Source of the DNA: Bacteroidaceae bacterium
GTDB taxonomy: Bacteria; Bacteroidota; Bacteroidia; Bacteroidales; Bacteroidaceae
NCBI GenBank assembly: GCA_017525235.1
Contig: JAFXTC010000040.1
Coordinates: forward strand, 1-64,000
Length of the DNA: 64,000 nucleotides
Direction of reading: 5' to 3'
Below, piece by piece: positions 35,920-44,961 of this stretch (the stretch's first letter is position 1; every line of letters begins with the position of its first letter). A program made the translations under genes and the position numbers. The notes under the pieces were generated by a model that worked only from the letters and a program-made list of their open reading frames with translations, was not told the origin of the DNA and searched no databases.

Positions 35920-35969
35920 CGCAGCAAAACGGAATTGATGATTATTAACTATAAAACATTATAATTTTT

Positions 35970-36884
35970 ATGAAACCTACATTGTTTCTTTTGGCTGCCG
36001 GTATGGGTAGCCGCTATGGCGGTCTAAAGCAGTTAGACACATTAGGTCCTCAGGGACAGAGTATTATGGATTACAGCATCTACGATGCTATTCAGGCAGG
36101 ATTCGGCAAGATTGTATGGGTTATCCGCAAGGATTTCGAGGAGCAGTTCCGTACACAGATTCTCGCCAAGTATGAGGGTCATGTTCCCTGCGAGCTCTGC
36201 TTCCAGAGCCTTGATGCGCTGCCCGAGGGATTCACCGTTCCCGAAGGTCGCCAGAAGCCTTGGGGCACCAACCACGCCGTTTTGATGGGTAAGGATGTCA
36301 TCAAGGAGCCATTTGCTGTACTGAACTGCGATGATTTCTATGATCGCGATGCCTTCATGGTAATGGGCAAGTTCCTTTCTGAACTCCCTGAGGGCAGCAA
36401 GGGCAAATATGCTATGGTAGGCTTCAGCGTAAGCAACACCTTGAGCGAGAGCGGTACTGTTAGTCGTGGCATCTGCGAGAACGATGAGAAGACCCACTTC
36501 CTTACCAGCGTTGTTGAGCGTACCAAGATAGAGCGCCGCAATGGAGTTGTTCAGTATCTCGATGAGAACGACCAGTGGGTATCTATCCCCGATAACACCC
36601 CCTGTAGCATGAACTTCTGGGGCTTTACACCCGACTACTTCACTTATAGCGAGGAATACTTCAAGCAGTTCCTTTCCGACCCCAAGAATCAGGAGAACCT
36701 GAAGGCCGAGTTCTTCATCCCCTTGATGGTAGACAACCTGATTAAGAGAGGCGAGGCAACCTGCGAGGTATTACCCACCACCAGCAAGTGGTTTGGCGTT
36801 ACATATCCCGAGGATCGTCCGGAGGTTGTTGCCAAGCTTGCCAAACTGCATGCTGATGGTCAGTACCCCAACCAGATGTTCTAG
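35970..36884 (+). CDS. Sugar-phosphate nucleotidyltransferase-like protein
   Basis: 304 residues. LLAAGMGSRYGGLKQLD (about 7-23) is the NTP-binding signature loop of the family, with GKIVWVIRKDF and AVLNCDDFYDRDA (metal-binding Asp pair) behind it. It is predicted to attach NMP to a sugar or polyol phosphate; the exact sugar is not clear, since it lacks the typical features of RmlA or GalU. Stand-alone gene; the mRNA probably ends at the hairpin 36970-36994. Confidence 0.78.
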   Translation: MKPTLFLLAAGMGSRYGGLKQLDTLGPQGQSIMDYSIYDAIQAGFGKIVWVIRKDFEEQFRTQILAKYEGHVPCELCFQSLDALPEGFTVPEGRQKPWGTNHAVLMGKDVIKEPFAVLNCDDFYDRDAFMVMGKFLSELPEGSKGKYAMVGFSVSNTLSESGTVSRGICENDEKTHFLTSVVERTKIERRNGVVQYLDENDQWVSIPDNTPCSMNFWGFTPDYFTYSEEYFKQFLSDPKNQENLKAEFFIPLMVDNLIKRGEATCEVLPTTSKWFGVTYPEDRPEVVAKLAKLHADGQYPNQMF

Positions 36885-36889
36885 TACTG

Positions 36890-36928
36890 TAGGTTAGTAG
36901 GTTAGTAGGTTAGTAGGTTAGTAGGTAA
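36890..36928. repeat. GTAGGTTA tandem repeat
   Basis: Four to five copies of gtaggtta directly after the nucleotidyltransferase stop. Confidence 0.75.
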
Positions 36929-36969
36929 TGAGAGGAATAATTCTGCTTCTTTTACTTACAGTAGCAGGG

Positions 36970-36994
36970 ACCACCGTAGCAAAACTACGGTGGT
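36970..36994. terminator. Bidirectional hairpin between convergent genes
   Basis: Perfect 10-bp stem ACCACCGTAG / CTACGGTGGT, 5-nt loop. Confidence 0.6.
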
Positions 36995-37005
36995 TCATTA
37001 TTACC

Positions 37006-38049
37006 TTATCCGTGATTACGCAAACGGCGTAACATCTCTTTATTGATAGAACGGATTCGCTCCTGTCGCCTGCTGATGTCTTCACGAATGACATTCAGCT
37101 CCGCATTCATATTGTTGTAAAAGTCGGTAAACGCACGAATCAGGGGCGGCAAATACAGCTGCTCGTTGGTATTCACCACCATGTGAATACCCTTTGGAAC
37201 CAGGCTTACCTGAATATCCGTACCCTCGTCCTTGGGATCGCCATCAAAATGTATCACGCCCGGCTGGCTGCGATGAATGCGCATGCTTTTGCATTTAAAG
37301 GTTCGGATGCGGCTGTTCTTGTCGATGGTCTTATTAAAAAGCTGAATGGCAATCTGTGGAGCCTCCAGCATGGTAAAAGGTTCCATGATGGTAACATCCA
37401 TCAAGCCGTCCGACATACTTGCCCGAGGAGCAATATACACATTATTGCCATACTGGCTGGCATTGGCACACGCAATAAGGAAAGCCTTGTAATGCTGCTT
37501 CTCGCCGTCAATTTCAATCTCGTAAGTATCGGGCTTATAGCGCAAGCCTTCACGCAGGGTATTCTCGATATAGGTAAGCAATCCTCTGCGTTCGCTCTTG
37601 GCAAACATACTGCTCACAAAGGCATCAAACCCTATTCCGCAGGTGCAGAAGAAGGGCGTGTCGTTTATCATACCATAATCCAGCGCCTCAATGGCGCATG
37701 TAGAAAGGACCTGTAGGGCACCCTCCGGGTTCATCGGTATAAAAAGATGGCGCGCCAGTCCGTTACCGCTTCCGCAAGGAATAATGCCCAAGGCCGTCTG
37801 GGTATGAACAAGGCAACGGGCCACCTCGTTAACAGTACCATCGCCACCTACGGCCACACATACATCTATCCCCTCCTCTACCGCCTGGCGGGCATACTGG
37901 GCAGCATGGCCACGAAACTCTGTATACAAAACCTTCACAGCGAAGCGCTTTGCATCCATATATTCGGGTATCAGGTCGACAATACGACTTTTATCGGTAG
38001 TACCCGAAATGGGGTTTATAATGAACCAAACAGAGAGTCTTTTTTGCAT
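37006..38049 (-). CDS. Diacylglycerol-kinase-family lipid kinase (YegS/sphingosine-kinase type)
   Basis: Start placed at 38049 (MQKRLSVWFIINPISG); the upstream part of the longer frame would overlap the next gene's promoter. INPISGT and VAVGGDGTVNEVA (GGDGT catalytic loop) are the signature. It lies back to back with the serine palmitoyltransferase gene, so a role in sphingoid or ceramide phosphorylation is attractive but unproven. Soluble, about 347 residues, close to family length plus a C-terminal extension. Confidence 0.82.
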   Translation of the reverse strand: MQKRLSVWFIINPISGTTDKSRIVDLIPEYMDAKRFAVKVLYTEFRGHAAQYARQAVEEGIDVCVAVGGDGTVNEVARCLVHTQTALGIIPCGSGNGLARHLFIPMNPEGALQVLSTCAIEALDYGMINDTPFFCTCGIGFDAFVSSMFAKSERRGLLTYIENTLREGLRYKPDTYEIEIDGEKQHYKAFLIACANASQYGNNVYIAPRASMSDGLMDVTIMEPFTMLEAPQIAIQLFNKTIDKNSRIRTFKCKSMRIHRSQPGVIHFDGDPKDEGTDIQVSLVPKGIHMVVNTNEQLYLPPLIRAFTDFYNNMNAELNVIREDISRRQERIRSINKEMLRRLRNHG

Positions 38050-38141
38050 AAATTTCTGCACAAAGGTAATAAAAAGTGTATAAAACTCAGCCGTTCCGAG
38101 GATGAATAATCTTATAATGTGTTTTTTTTCAACTCTCATTA

Positions 38142-38171
38142 TTTGATATTTGATAAAAAATCGTACCTTTG
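38142..38171 (+). promoter_or_regulatory. Promoter of the serine palmitoyltransferase gene
   Basis: TTTG (38142-38145) and TACCTTTG (38164-38171), spacer 18, 48 bp before the ATG. Confidence 0.65.
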
Positions 38172-38219
38172 CAAAAATTTTCATGAGGGGGACTACCCCC
38201 GAAACATTAAAATTCAAAC

Positions 38220-39416
38220 ATGGGATTATTACAAGAAAAACTTTCTAAACACCCTTTTTATTCTTTGTCGAGAGAGTTAAAGGATAAAGGTATATACCCT
38301 TATTTTCGTGAAATAGAAGGAAAACAAGGTACTGAAGTTGAAATGGGCGGCAAGCATGTTCTGATGTTTGGCTCTAACGCATATACCGGTTTGACGGGTG
38401 ATGAGCGCATTATAGAAGCTGGCTGCAAAGCCATGCACAAATACGGCAGCGGTTGCGCTGGCAGCCGTTTCCTGAATGGAACCCTCGACATTCACGTACA
38501 GCTCGAAAGGGAACTGGCGGAGTTTGTCGGCAAAGATGATGCCCTGTGTTTATCTACAGGTTTCACAGTAAACAGCGGTGTTATCCCACAACTGGTGAGC
38601 AAGGATGACTACATCATCTGTGATGACCGCGACCATGCAAGTATCGTTGACGGTCGTCGTCTCTCCTTTGCCACCCAATTGCACTACAAGCACAACGATA
38701 TGGCCGACCTGGAGCGCGTGCTGCAGCGTTGTGAGCCCGATAAGGTGAAGCTGATAATTGTTGACGGTGTATTCTCAATGGAAGGCGACTTGGCCAAGCT
38801 GCCCGAGATAGTTGAGCTGAAGCACAAATACAATGCCAGCATCATGGTGGATGAGGCTCACGGTCTGGGTGTATTTGGCAAGCAGGGTCGTGGCGTATGC
38901 GACTACTTTGGTGTTACCGATGAGATTGACCTTATCATGGGAACCTTCTCAAAGAGTCTGGCTTCTATTGGCGGTTTCATTGCTGCCGACCAGGTTACCA
39001 TCGACTCTCTGCGCCACACGGCAAGAACCTACATCTTCAGCGCCAGCAATACGCCTGCAGCTACTGCAGCAGCATTAGAGGCACTGCACATCATACAGGC
39101 TGAGCCAGAAAGACTGGAAGCTTTGTGGGATGTAACCAACTATGCTTTGAAGCGTTTCCGCGAAGAAGGCTTTGAGATTGGCGAAACAGAGAGCCCCATC
39201 ATTCCCCTGTATGTAAGAGATACCCGCAAGACCTTCATGGCTGTTGCCATGGCATTTGAGGAAGGTGTATTCATCAACCCTGTAATACCACCAGCATGTG
39301 GTCCTCAGGACACTTTGGTACGTTACGCCTTGATGGCAACCCATACACATGAGCAGGTTGACCTTTCTGTAGAAAGACTTAAGCGCGTATTCCAGAAGTT
39401 AGGAGTGCTGAAGTAA
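38220..39416 (+). CDS. spt: Serine palmitoyltransferase
   Basis: 398 residues. PLP-dependent enzyme joining serine and palmitoyl-CoA, first step of sphingolipid synthesis, typical of Bacteroidetes. GTFSKSLASIGGF carries the PLP-binding Lys; DEAHGLGVFG the PLP-ring Asp; YGSGCAGSRFLNG and HASIVDG are alpha-oxoamine synthase motifs. The MGLLQEKLSKHPFYSL N-terminus and lack of a biotin or haem (KBL/ALAS) context favour Spt over BioF or Kbl. Soluble bacterial type. Divergent from the lipid kinase. Confidence 0.85.
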   Translation: MGLLQEKLSKHPFYSLSRELKDKGIYPYFREIEGKQGTEVEMGGKHVLMFGSNAYTGLTGDERIIEAGCKAMHKYGSGCAGSRFLNGTLDIHVQLERELAEFVGKDDALCLSTGFTVNSGVIPQLVSKDDYIICDDRDHASIVDGRRLSFATQLHYKHNDMADLERVLQRCEPDKVKLIIVDGVFSMEGDLAKLPEIVELKHKYNASIMVDEAHGLGVFGKQGRGVCDYFGVTDEIDLIMGTFSKSLASIGGFIAADQVTIDSLRHTARTYIFSASNTPAATAAALEALHIIQAEPERLEALWDVTNYALKRFREEGFEIGETESPIIPLYVRDTRKTFMAVAMAFEEGVFINPVIPPACGPQDTLVRYALMATHTHEQVDLSVERLKRVFQKLGVLK

Positions 39417-39434
39417 AGAAAGCTTCCTGTTTAT

Positions 39435-39475
39435 CAAACGCGACGTGTTGCCACACGTCGCGTTTGGTTTGTTTT
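39435..39475 (+). terminator. Strong terminator after spt
   Basis: 13-bp perfect stem CAAACGCGACGTG / CACGTCGCGTTTG, 6-nt loop, T-rich tail. Confidence 0.85.
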
Positions 39476-39680
39476 TGGTTAGTGGTTAGCGAATAATTAA
39501 TGGTTATTGGTTATGGGTTATTGGTTATTGAATAACGGTTAGTGGTTAGCGAATAATTAATGGTTATTGGTTATGGGTTATTGGTTATTGAATAACGGTT
39601 AGTGGTTAGCGGTTAGCGGTTAGCGAACGATAACGAAAACGATAACGATAACGAACATCGGTTAGGGGCCCCCGAAGGGG
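39476..39680. repeat. Word-repeat array with exact 60-bp tandem duplication
   Basis: 39481-39540 and 39541-39600 are identical copies of agtggttagcgaataattaa... ending aataacggtt; then GGTTAGC words, AACGATA words and a fragment of the CCCC.GAAGGGG element (39665-39682). Confidence 0.92.
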
Positions 39681-39713
39681 AGGAGTTTAAGAGGTTTAAG
39701 AAGGAAGGTGTTA

Positions 39714-39744
39714 CAAAAAAAGCCTTGGCGATTGCCAAGGCTTT
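39714..39744 (-). terminator. Terminator of tRNA-His
   Basis: On the minus strand an 11-bp stem AAAGCCTTGGC / GCCAAGGCTTT, 4-nt loop, then a T run. Confidence 0.85.
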
Positions 39745-39821
39745 GGGGTGACTAGTGGGACTCGAACCCACGACATTCAGAACCACAATCTGACGCTCTA
39801 ACCAACTGAACTATAGTCACC
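39744..39821 (-). tRNA. tRNA-His (GTG)
   Basis: Anticodon loop TTGTGGT; extra 5' G (39821) facing C73 as is special to tRNA-His, acceptor GTGACTA/TAGTCAC, CCA encoded. Confidence 0.93.
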
Positions 39822-39913
39822 ATCTACTAGAGCGCTTGAGAGGTCTCTCTCAATTGCGAGTGCAAAATTAGTACAATATTTTGATTCTGCCAAACGATTG
39901 GCTACTTTTTTTG

Positions 39914-40786
39914 TCAATAATATAACTTTTGGCCGGCTGCAAGGGTGTTTTGCATGAGCATACAAATAGTCATGGGACCTACCCCGCCCGGCACGGGTGT
40001 GATATAGGAGCAGAGAGGGGCTACATTCTCGAAGTCGACATCACCGCTCAGGCGGAAGCCGCTCTTGCGTGAGGCATCCGGAACACGGGTCGTACCGACA
40101 TCTATAATAGCTGCTCCGGGCTTTACCATATCGGCTGTCACAAAGCCCGGCTTGCCTATGGCGGCAATGATGATATCGGCCTGTCGACACTCTTCCTTGA
40201 GTGTCTTGGAACGACTATGGCAAACGGTTACTGTGGCATCCACACCTTTCTGCATCATCAGCTGCGACATGGGCTTGCCCACAATATTGCTGCGACCCAG
40301 GATAACACACTTCTTGCCGCTGGTTTCTACGTTGTAGCGGCGCAGCAACTCCAGAATACCCTTGGGCGTAGCAGAGATGAAGGCAGGCAGGCCGATAGCC
40401 ACACGCCCCACATTGATGGGATGGAACCCATCCACATCCTTGCGATAGTCGATAGCCTCGATAACCTTCTGCTCGTCGATATGCTTAGGCAAGGGCAACT
40501 GCACGATGAAGCCATCGATGTCGTTGTCGAGATTCAACCTCGATACACAAGAAAGGAGTTCTTCTTCTGTGATGTCTTCCTCGTAGCGCAACAGGGTGCT
40601 CTTAAAGCCGCAAGCCTCGCACGCGAGTACCTTATTCTTTACGTAGGTCTCGCTTCCCCCATCGTGGCCCACCAACACAGCAGCCAGATGAGGGCGCTTG
40701 CCGCCCTGAGCAACAATCTTTTCTACTTCTTCCTTTATCTCGGCTTTTATTGTGGCAGCCGTAGCCTTTCCGTCGATAAGTATCAT
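39914..40786 (-). CDS. folD: Bifunctional methylenetetrahydrofolate dehydrogenase/cyclohydrolase
   Basis: 290 residues. Interconverts 5,10-methylene-THF and 10-formyl-THF with [18 protein letters not shown] (YxxxK catalytic Lys), [23 protein letters not shown] (nucleotide binding) and [15 protein letters not shown] are all FolD signatures. Normal length and start. Followed by word repeats before ffh. Confidence 0.95.
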   Translation of the reverse strand: MILIDGKATAATIKAEIKEEVEKIVAQGGKRPHLAAVLVGHDGGSETYVKNKVLACEACGFKSTLLRYEEDITEEELLSCVSRLNLDNDIDGFIVQLPLPKHIDEQKVIEAIDYRKDVDGFHPINVGRVAIGLPAFISATPKGILELLRRYNVETSGKKCVILGRSNIVGKPMSQLMMQKGVDATVTVCHSRSKTLKEECRQADIIIAAIGKPGFVTADMVKPGAAIIDVGTTRVPDASRKSGFRLSGDVDFENVAPLCSYITPVPGGVGPMTICMLMQNTLAAGQKLYY

Positions 40787-40799
40787 TGAATTTTATAAT

Positions 40800-40873
40800 C
40801 GTTTACCGTTTACTGATTTTCAATAACCAATAACCTATAACCAATAACCATTAAATATTCGCTAACCATTAAC
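40800..40873. repeat. Inverted-orientation word repeat between ffh and folD
   Basis: Contains ataaccaataacctataacc, attaaatattcgctaacc and attaacc: the complement of the composite at 39481, and it supplies the ffh stop codon context. Confidence 0.8.
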
Positions 40874-42212
40874 CGGTAAAGCCGGTTTTGCCTTTCATCA
40901 TCTTGGCCATTTGGGCCATCTTGCTATTGTTGGTGACAAGCTTCATCATCTTGCGGGTCTGGTCGAACTGCTTAATGAGTTTGTTCACCTCCTGGATGTT
41001 GGTACCCGAACCCTTGGCCAGACGCATACGTCGACTGGTATTCAGACACTCGGGGTTGGTACGCTCCTTGGGAGTCATGGACAGGATGATAGCCTCGATG
41101 TTCTTAAAGGCATTATCATCGATATCCACATCCTTGAGCGCCTTGCCCACACCGGGAATCATACTGGCAAGGTCCTTCAGGTTACCCATCTTCTTGATTT
41201 GCTGAATCTGGGAATAGAAATCGTTGAAATCGAACTGATTCCGCTGAATCTTCTTCTGCAAGCGTCGGGCCTCCTCCTCATCGTACTGCTCCTGGGCACG
41301 CTCCACAAGAGAAACGATATCGCCCATACCCAAGATACGGTCGGCCATACGACTGGGATGGAAGGCATCGATGGCCTCCATCTTCTCGCCTGTACCCACG
41401 AACTTGATGGGCTTATCCACTACGGTGCGAATACTTAGGGCGGCACCACCGCGGGTATCGCCATCCAGCTTGGTAAGGATAACACCTGTATAGTCGAGGC
41501 GGTCGTTGAACTCCTTGGCTGTGTTCACCGCATCCTGACCCGTCATGGCATCTACCACAAAGAGTATCTCATCGGGCTGAACGGCATCGCGGATATCCTG
41601 AATCTGCTGCATAAGCTCCTCGTCGATAGCCTGTCGACCTGCGGTATCCACGATGAGCACATCGTGTGCCTTGGCTTTAGCCTCCTGAATGGCATGGCGT
41701 GCCACCTCAACAGGATTTGTCGCTCCCAGCTCCATATAAACGGGCACTCCTACCTGCTCACCCAGAACGCGCAACTGCTCCATAGCAGCAGGACGGAATG
41801 TATCGCAGGCTGCCAGGAGAGGGTTCATGTGACGCTTCTCCTTGAGCATCTTAGCCAGCTTACCGCTCATGGTGGTCTTACCGGCACCGTTCAGACCTGC
41901 CATAAGGATGATGGCGGGATGACCCTTGAGCTGCATATCGGTGGTCTCGCCACCCATGAGAGCAGCCAGTTCATCATGCACAATCTTAACCATCAGCTGC
42001 TGCGGCTTAACAGCCGTGAGCACATTCTGACCAAGGGCCTTCTGCTTAACGGTATCGGTAAAGTTCTTGGCCACCTTGTAGTTGACATCGGCATCCAAGA
42101 GTGCACGACGCACATCCTTGAGGGTCTCGGCAACGTTGATCTCGGTAATCTTGCCTTCACCCTTCAGTATCTTAAACGACCTTTCGAGTCTCTCGCTTAA
42201 ATTTTCAAACAT
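40869..42212 (-). CDS. ffh: Signal recognition particle protein Ffh
   Basis: 447 residues. GTPase that, with 4.5S RNA, targets nascent membrane proteins to FtsY. The N domain is followed by the G domain with GLNGAGKTTMSGKL, DTAGRQAIDEELM and TKLDGDTRGGAALS; a Met-rich M domain (about 330-447) has SGTNIQEVNKLIKQF. Normal length. The end reads KTGFTG and then the repeat words. Confidence 0.95.
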   Translation of the reverse strand: MFENLSERLERSFKILKGEGKITEINVAETLKDVRRALLDADVNYKVAKNFTDTVKQKALGQNVLTAVKPQQLMVKIVHDELAALMGGETTDMQLKGHPAIILMAGLNGAGKTTMSGKLAKMLKEKRHMNPLLAACDTFRPAAMEQLRVLGEQVGVPVYMELGATNPVEVARHAIQEAKAKAHDVLIVDTAGRQAIDEELMQQIQDIRDAVQPDEILFVVDAMTGQDAVNTAKEFNDRLDYTGVILTKLDGDTRGGAALSIRTVVDKPIKFVGTGEKMEAIDAFHPSRMADRILGMGDIVSLVERAQEQYDEEEARRLQKKIQRNQFDFNDFYSQIQQIKKMGNLKDLASMIPGVGKALKDVDIDDNAFKNIEAIILSMTPKERTNPECLNTSRRMRLAKGSGTNIQEVNKLIKQFDQTRKMMKLVTNNSKMAQMAKMMKGKTGFTG

Positions 42213-42246
42213 ATTTTTTATGTACCTTATATTATATAAAAATTTT

Positions 42247-43210
42247 CTATTTCAGATTATTAATGCAACGCCGTAAGCTTTCCATCCAATAAGGAATGGT
42301 GATGGAAAACGTCTGTTTAATCTTCGTCTTGTCTAAAACACTATATGATGGGCGTTTTACCGGACTGGGAAACTCGCTCGAATGACAAGGCAACACCTCG
42401 CAGGCTCCGTGAGTTCCAAAGGTTTCTGCTGTTTCGGGAGTTTCAAGTTCTACTGCTATCTGCTGAATCACCTTGGTAAAATCGTACCACGAACAAACAC
42501 CCTCGTTGGAAAAATTGAAAATTGAAAATTTCTTTCTTGTAATCTTCAATTATCCTCATGATTGCATTAGCCAAATCAAGCGCATAAGTGGGAGTTCCAA
42601 CCTGGTCGAAGACAACCTTGAGCTGGGGCTTCGTGGCAGTGAGGTTGAGCATGGTCTTGCAGAAATTCTTGCCAAACTCGCTATAGAGCCACGCAGTACG
42701 TATGATAATGTACTGGCACCCTACTGCCTGAATCTTCTGTTCGCCACAAAGTTTTGTATAGCCATAAACGCCTGTGGGCGTTCCCTGCTGATTCTCGCAA
42801 CAAGGCACATTATATGGTTCCTTACCGAAGACATAATCTGTGGAGATATGTATCAACAAGCCATTCACCTCCTTCATGGCAACAGCCAGATTCTCCGGAG
42901 CCTTGGCGTTAAGTAACATTGCCAACTCCTGATTTGTCTCTGCTGCATCAACATTGGTGTAGGCAGCACAATTTATGATAACCTGGATATTATTCTGTGC
43001 CACCATAGCACGAATGGCAGAGAGGTCGGTAATGTCGAGTCGCTCTGTTACCGTGCATACCTCATCACCTGCCAGCTTTCGGAGCATAGCGATGGATTCA
43101 TCGCTGGCATCGCATACGTCGGTAAAATAAAAATGATGGGCAGAGCCTTGGGCAACGATACGCATCTCGTTACCCAACTGCCCATTTGCACCTGTTACAA
43201 GAATATTCAT
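42247..43210 (-). pseudogene. rmlD: dTDP-4-dehydrorhamnose reductase, frame broken at a heptamer repeat
   Basis: The N-terminal ~230 residues are normal RmlD: TGANGQLGNEM, ISTDYVFG, YGYTKLCGEQ. After IIEDYKKEIFNF the frame runs to a false end (stop at 42443), while the C-terminal part (SNEGVCSWYDFT, then SVLDKTKIKQTF) is in another frame (stop 42247). The junction is ATTTTCA-ATTTTCA-ATTTTT. Removing one 7-bp unit joins both parts as EIFNFSNEGV. So the gene is off as sequenced and may switch on by repeat slippage. It is last in the operon with rmlB, rmlC and rmlA. Confidence 0.82.
42509..42530 (-). repeat. ATTTTCA heptamer repeat in rmlD
   Basis: Two full units plus a partial third on the minus strand; copy number decides the rmlD frame. 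Confidence 0.8.
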
Positions 43211-43216
43211 ACGCGC

Positions 43217-44350
43217 TTAACGTCCTTTGTACATATTTTCGTAATATGACTGATAGTCGCCACTTGTGACATTATCCAGCCACTCTTCGTTATCGAGATA
43301 CCACTTAACAGTCTTCTCTATACCCTCCTCGAACTGCAGGCTGGGTTCCCAACCCAATTCTTTCTGCAGCTTGGTGCTATCGATAGCATAGCGGGCATCA
43401 TGACCCAAACGGTCGGTTACGTAAGTGATAAGGTCGAGGTCGGCACCCTCAGGACGACCCAGCAAACGATCTACGGTTGCGATGACAGTCTTGATGATAT
43501 CGATGTTCTTCCACTCGTTGAAGCCACCGATGTTATAGGTCTCGGCAATCGTTCCATTATGGAAAATGGTATCGATAGCACGGGCATGGTCGACAACATA
43601 CAGCCAGTCGCGCACATTCTCGCCCTTGCCATAAACAGGCAGAGGTTTACGATGGCGAATATTGTTGATGAAGAGAGGTATCAACTTCTCGGGGAACTGG
43701 TAAGGACCATAGTTGTTGCTGCAGTTCGTCACGATGGTGGGCATTCCGTAGGTATCGTGGAAAGCGCGCACGAAATGGTCGGAGCTAGCCTTGGAAGCAG
43801 AATACGGAGAGTGAGGATTGTACTTCGTGGTTTCGTAGAAGAAATCCTTTCCGTATGCCAAGTGATGCTCGCCCGAAGAAGCCTTTGTTGTGAAAGGAGG
43901 CTCTATACCCTCGGGGTTGGTCATCTCGAGAGCTCCATATACCTCGTCGGTAGAGATGTGGTAGAATCGCTTGCCCTCATATTTATCAGGCAGCGACTCC
44001 CAGTAGAGCTTGGCAGCCTGCAGGAGGCTGAGTGTACCCATCACATTGGTACGGGCAAAGGTGAAGGGATCCTTGATGCTACGATCTACGTGCGACTCAG
44101 CTGCAAGATGGATGATACCATCTACCTTTTCATCCTGCATGAGCTGATAGAAAGCATCGAAGTCGCAGATGTCCATCTTGACAAACTTATAATTAGGCTT
44201 ATCCTCAATATCCTTGAGGTTAGCCAGGTTACCTGCATAGGTCAACTTATCAAGATTGATAATGTTGTACTCAGGATACTTGTTGACAAAAAGTCTCACA
44301 ACATGGGAGCCTATGAATCCGGCACCACCGGTAATAACAATATTTCTCAT
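43217..44350 (-). CDS. rmlB: dTDP-glucose 4,6-dehydratase
   Basis: 377 residues, second step of dTDP-L-rhamnose synthesis. GGAGFIGSHVVRLF (NAD loop), HLAAESHVDRSI, ISTDEVYGAL and YSASKASSDHFVRAF (Tyr-Lys) are classical RmlB motifs. It is 6 bp upstream of rmlD and 28 bp after rmlC. Confidence 0.95.
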   Translation of the reverse strand: MRNIVITGGAGFIGSHVVRLFVNKYPEYNIINLDKLTYAGNLANLKDIEDKPNYKFVKMDICDFDAFYQLMQDEKVDGIIHLAAESHVDRSIKDPFTFARTNVMGTLSLLQAAKLYWESLPDKYEGKRFYHISTDEVYGALEMTNPEGIEPPFTTKASSGEHHLAYGKDFFYETTKYNPHSPYSASKASSDHFVRAFHDTYGMPTIVTNCSNNYGPYQFPEKLIPLFINNIRHRKPLPVYGKGENVRDWLYVVDHARAIDTIFHNGTIAETYNIGGFNEWKNIDIIKTVIATVDRLLGRPEGADLDLITYVTDRLGHDARYAIDSTKLQKELGWEPSLQFEEGIEKTVKWYLDNEEWLDNVTSGDYQSYYENMYKGR

Positions 44351-44365
44351 AACTGTAAATTTTAA

Positions 44366-44400
44366 TTTCGGTTAGGGGTTAGCGGTTAGGGGTTAGCGAG
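44366..44400. repeat. GGTTAGG/GGTTAGC words at the rmlC end
   Basis: ggttaggggttagcggttaggggttagcg covers the rmlC stop and the gap to rmlB. Confidence 0.75.
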
Positions 44401-44951
44401 TAGTGAAACGGAGTTTCGAAGTCTTTGAACAACACATGTTTGGTATCTTTCTCGCTCAGGATAGCCTTATCGACTGGTATACGCCAATCAATACCAAGAG
44501 AATCATCCAGAATAGAGATTCCGTCGTCAGCCTGTGGTGCATAGAAGTTATCGCACTTATATTGGAACACAGCCTTTTCTGTAAGCACAGAGAAACCATG
44601 GGCAAAACCATGTGGAATAAAGAACTGAAGATGATTCTCCTCGGAGAGTTCCACAGCAACGTGCTGCCCGTATGTGGGTGAGCCCTTACGAATATCCACA
44701 GCTACATCCAAAACAGTTCCTTTTACGCAGCGCACCAATTTACTTTGCGTATAGGGAGGACGCTGAAAATGAAGTCCGCGCATTACACCGTAGGAAGACA
44801 TGGACTCATTGTCCTGTACAAAATCTATCTTTCCGACCTTCTGCTCGAATTCGCGCAAAGAGTATGACTCAAAGAAATATCCACGCGCATCCTCGAACAC
44901 TCGTGGTTTAATTATCAGAAGACCCTCTATTTCCGTCTTTATTACTTCCAT
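44379..44951 (-). CDS. rmlC: dTDP-4-dehydrorhamnose 3,5-epimerase with repeat-coded tail
   Basis: About 190 residues from M at 44951 (MEVIKTEIEGLLIIKP). Cupin epimerase: RGYFFESY, GVMRGLHFQRPP (His-Arg site) and GFAHGFSVL (second His). The last residues, LTPNR, are coded by CTAACCCCTAACCGC words and are not family sequence. Start at 44972 is possible but less likely. Starts 10 bp after rmlA ends. Confidence 0.93.
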   Translation of the reverse strand: MEVIKTEIEGLLIIKPRVFEDARGYFFESYSLREFEQKVGKIDFVQDNESMSSYGVMRGLHFQRPPYTQSKLVRCVKGTVLDVAVDIRKGSPTYGQHVAVELSEENHLQFFIPHGFAHGFSVLTEKAVFQYKCDNFYAPQADDGISILDDSLGIDWRIPVDKAILSEKDTKHVLFKDFETPFHYSLTPNR

Positions 44952-44961
44952 AAACAATATA

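Noticed and set aside
39744-39821. tRNA-His as an island integration site
   Set aside because: Flanks are core genes and repeats; no integrase or duplicated tRNA end was seen.
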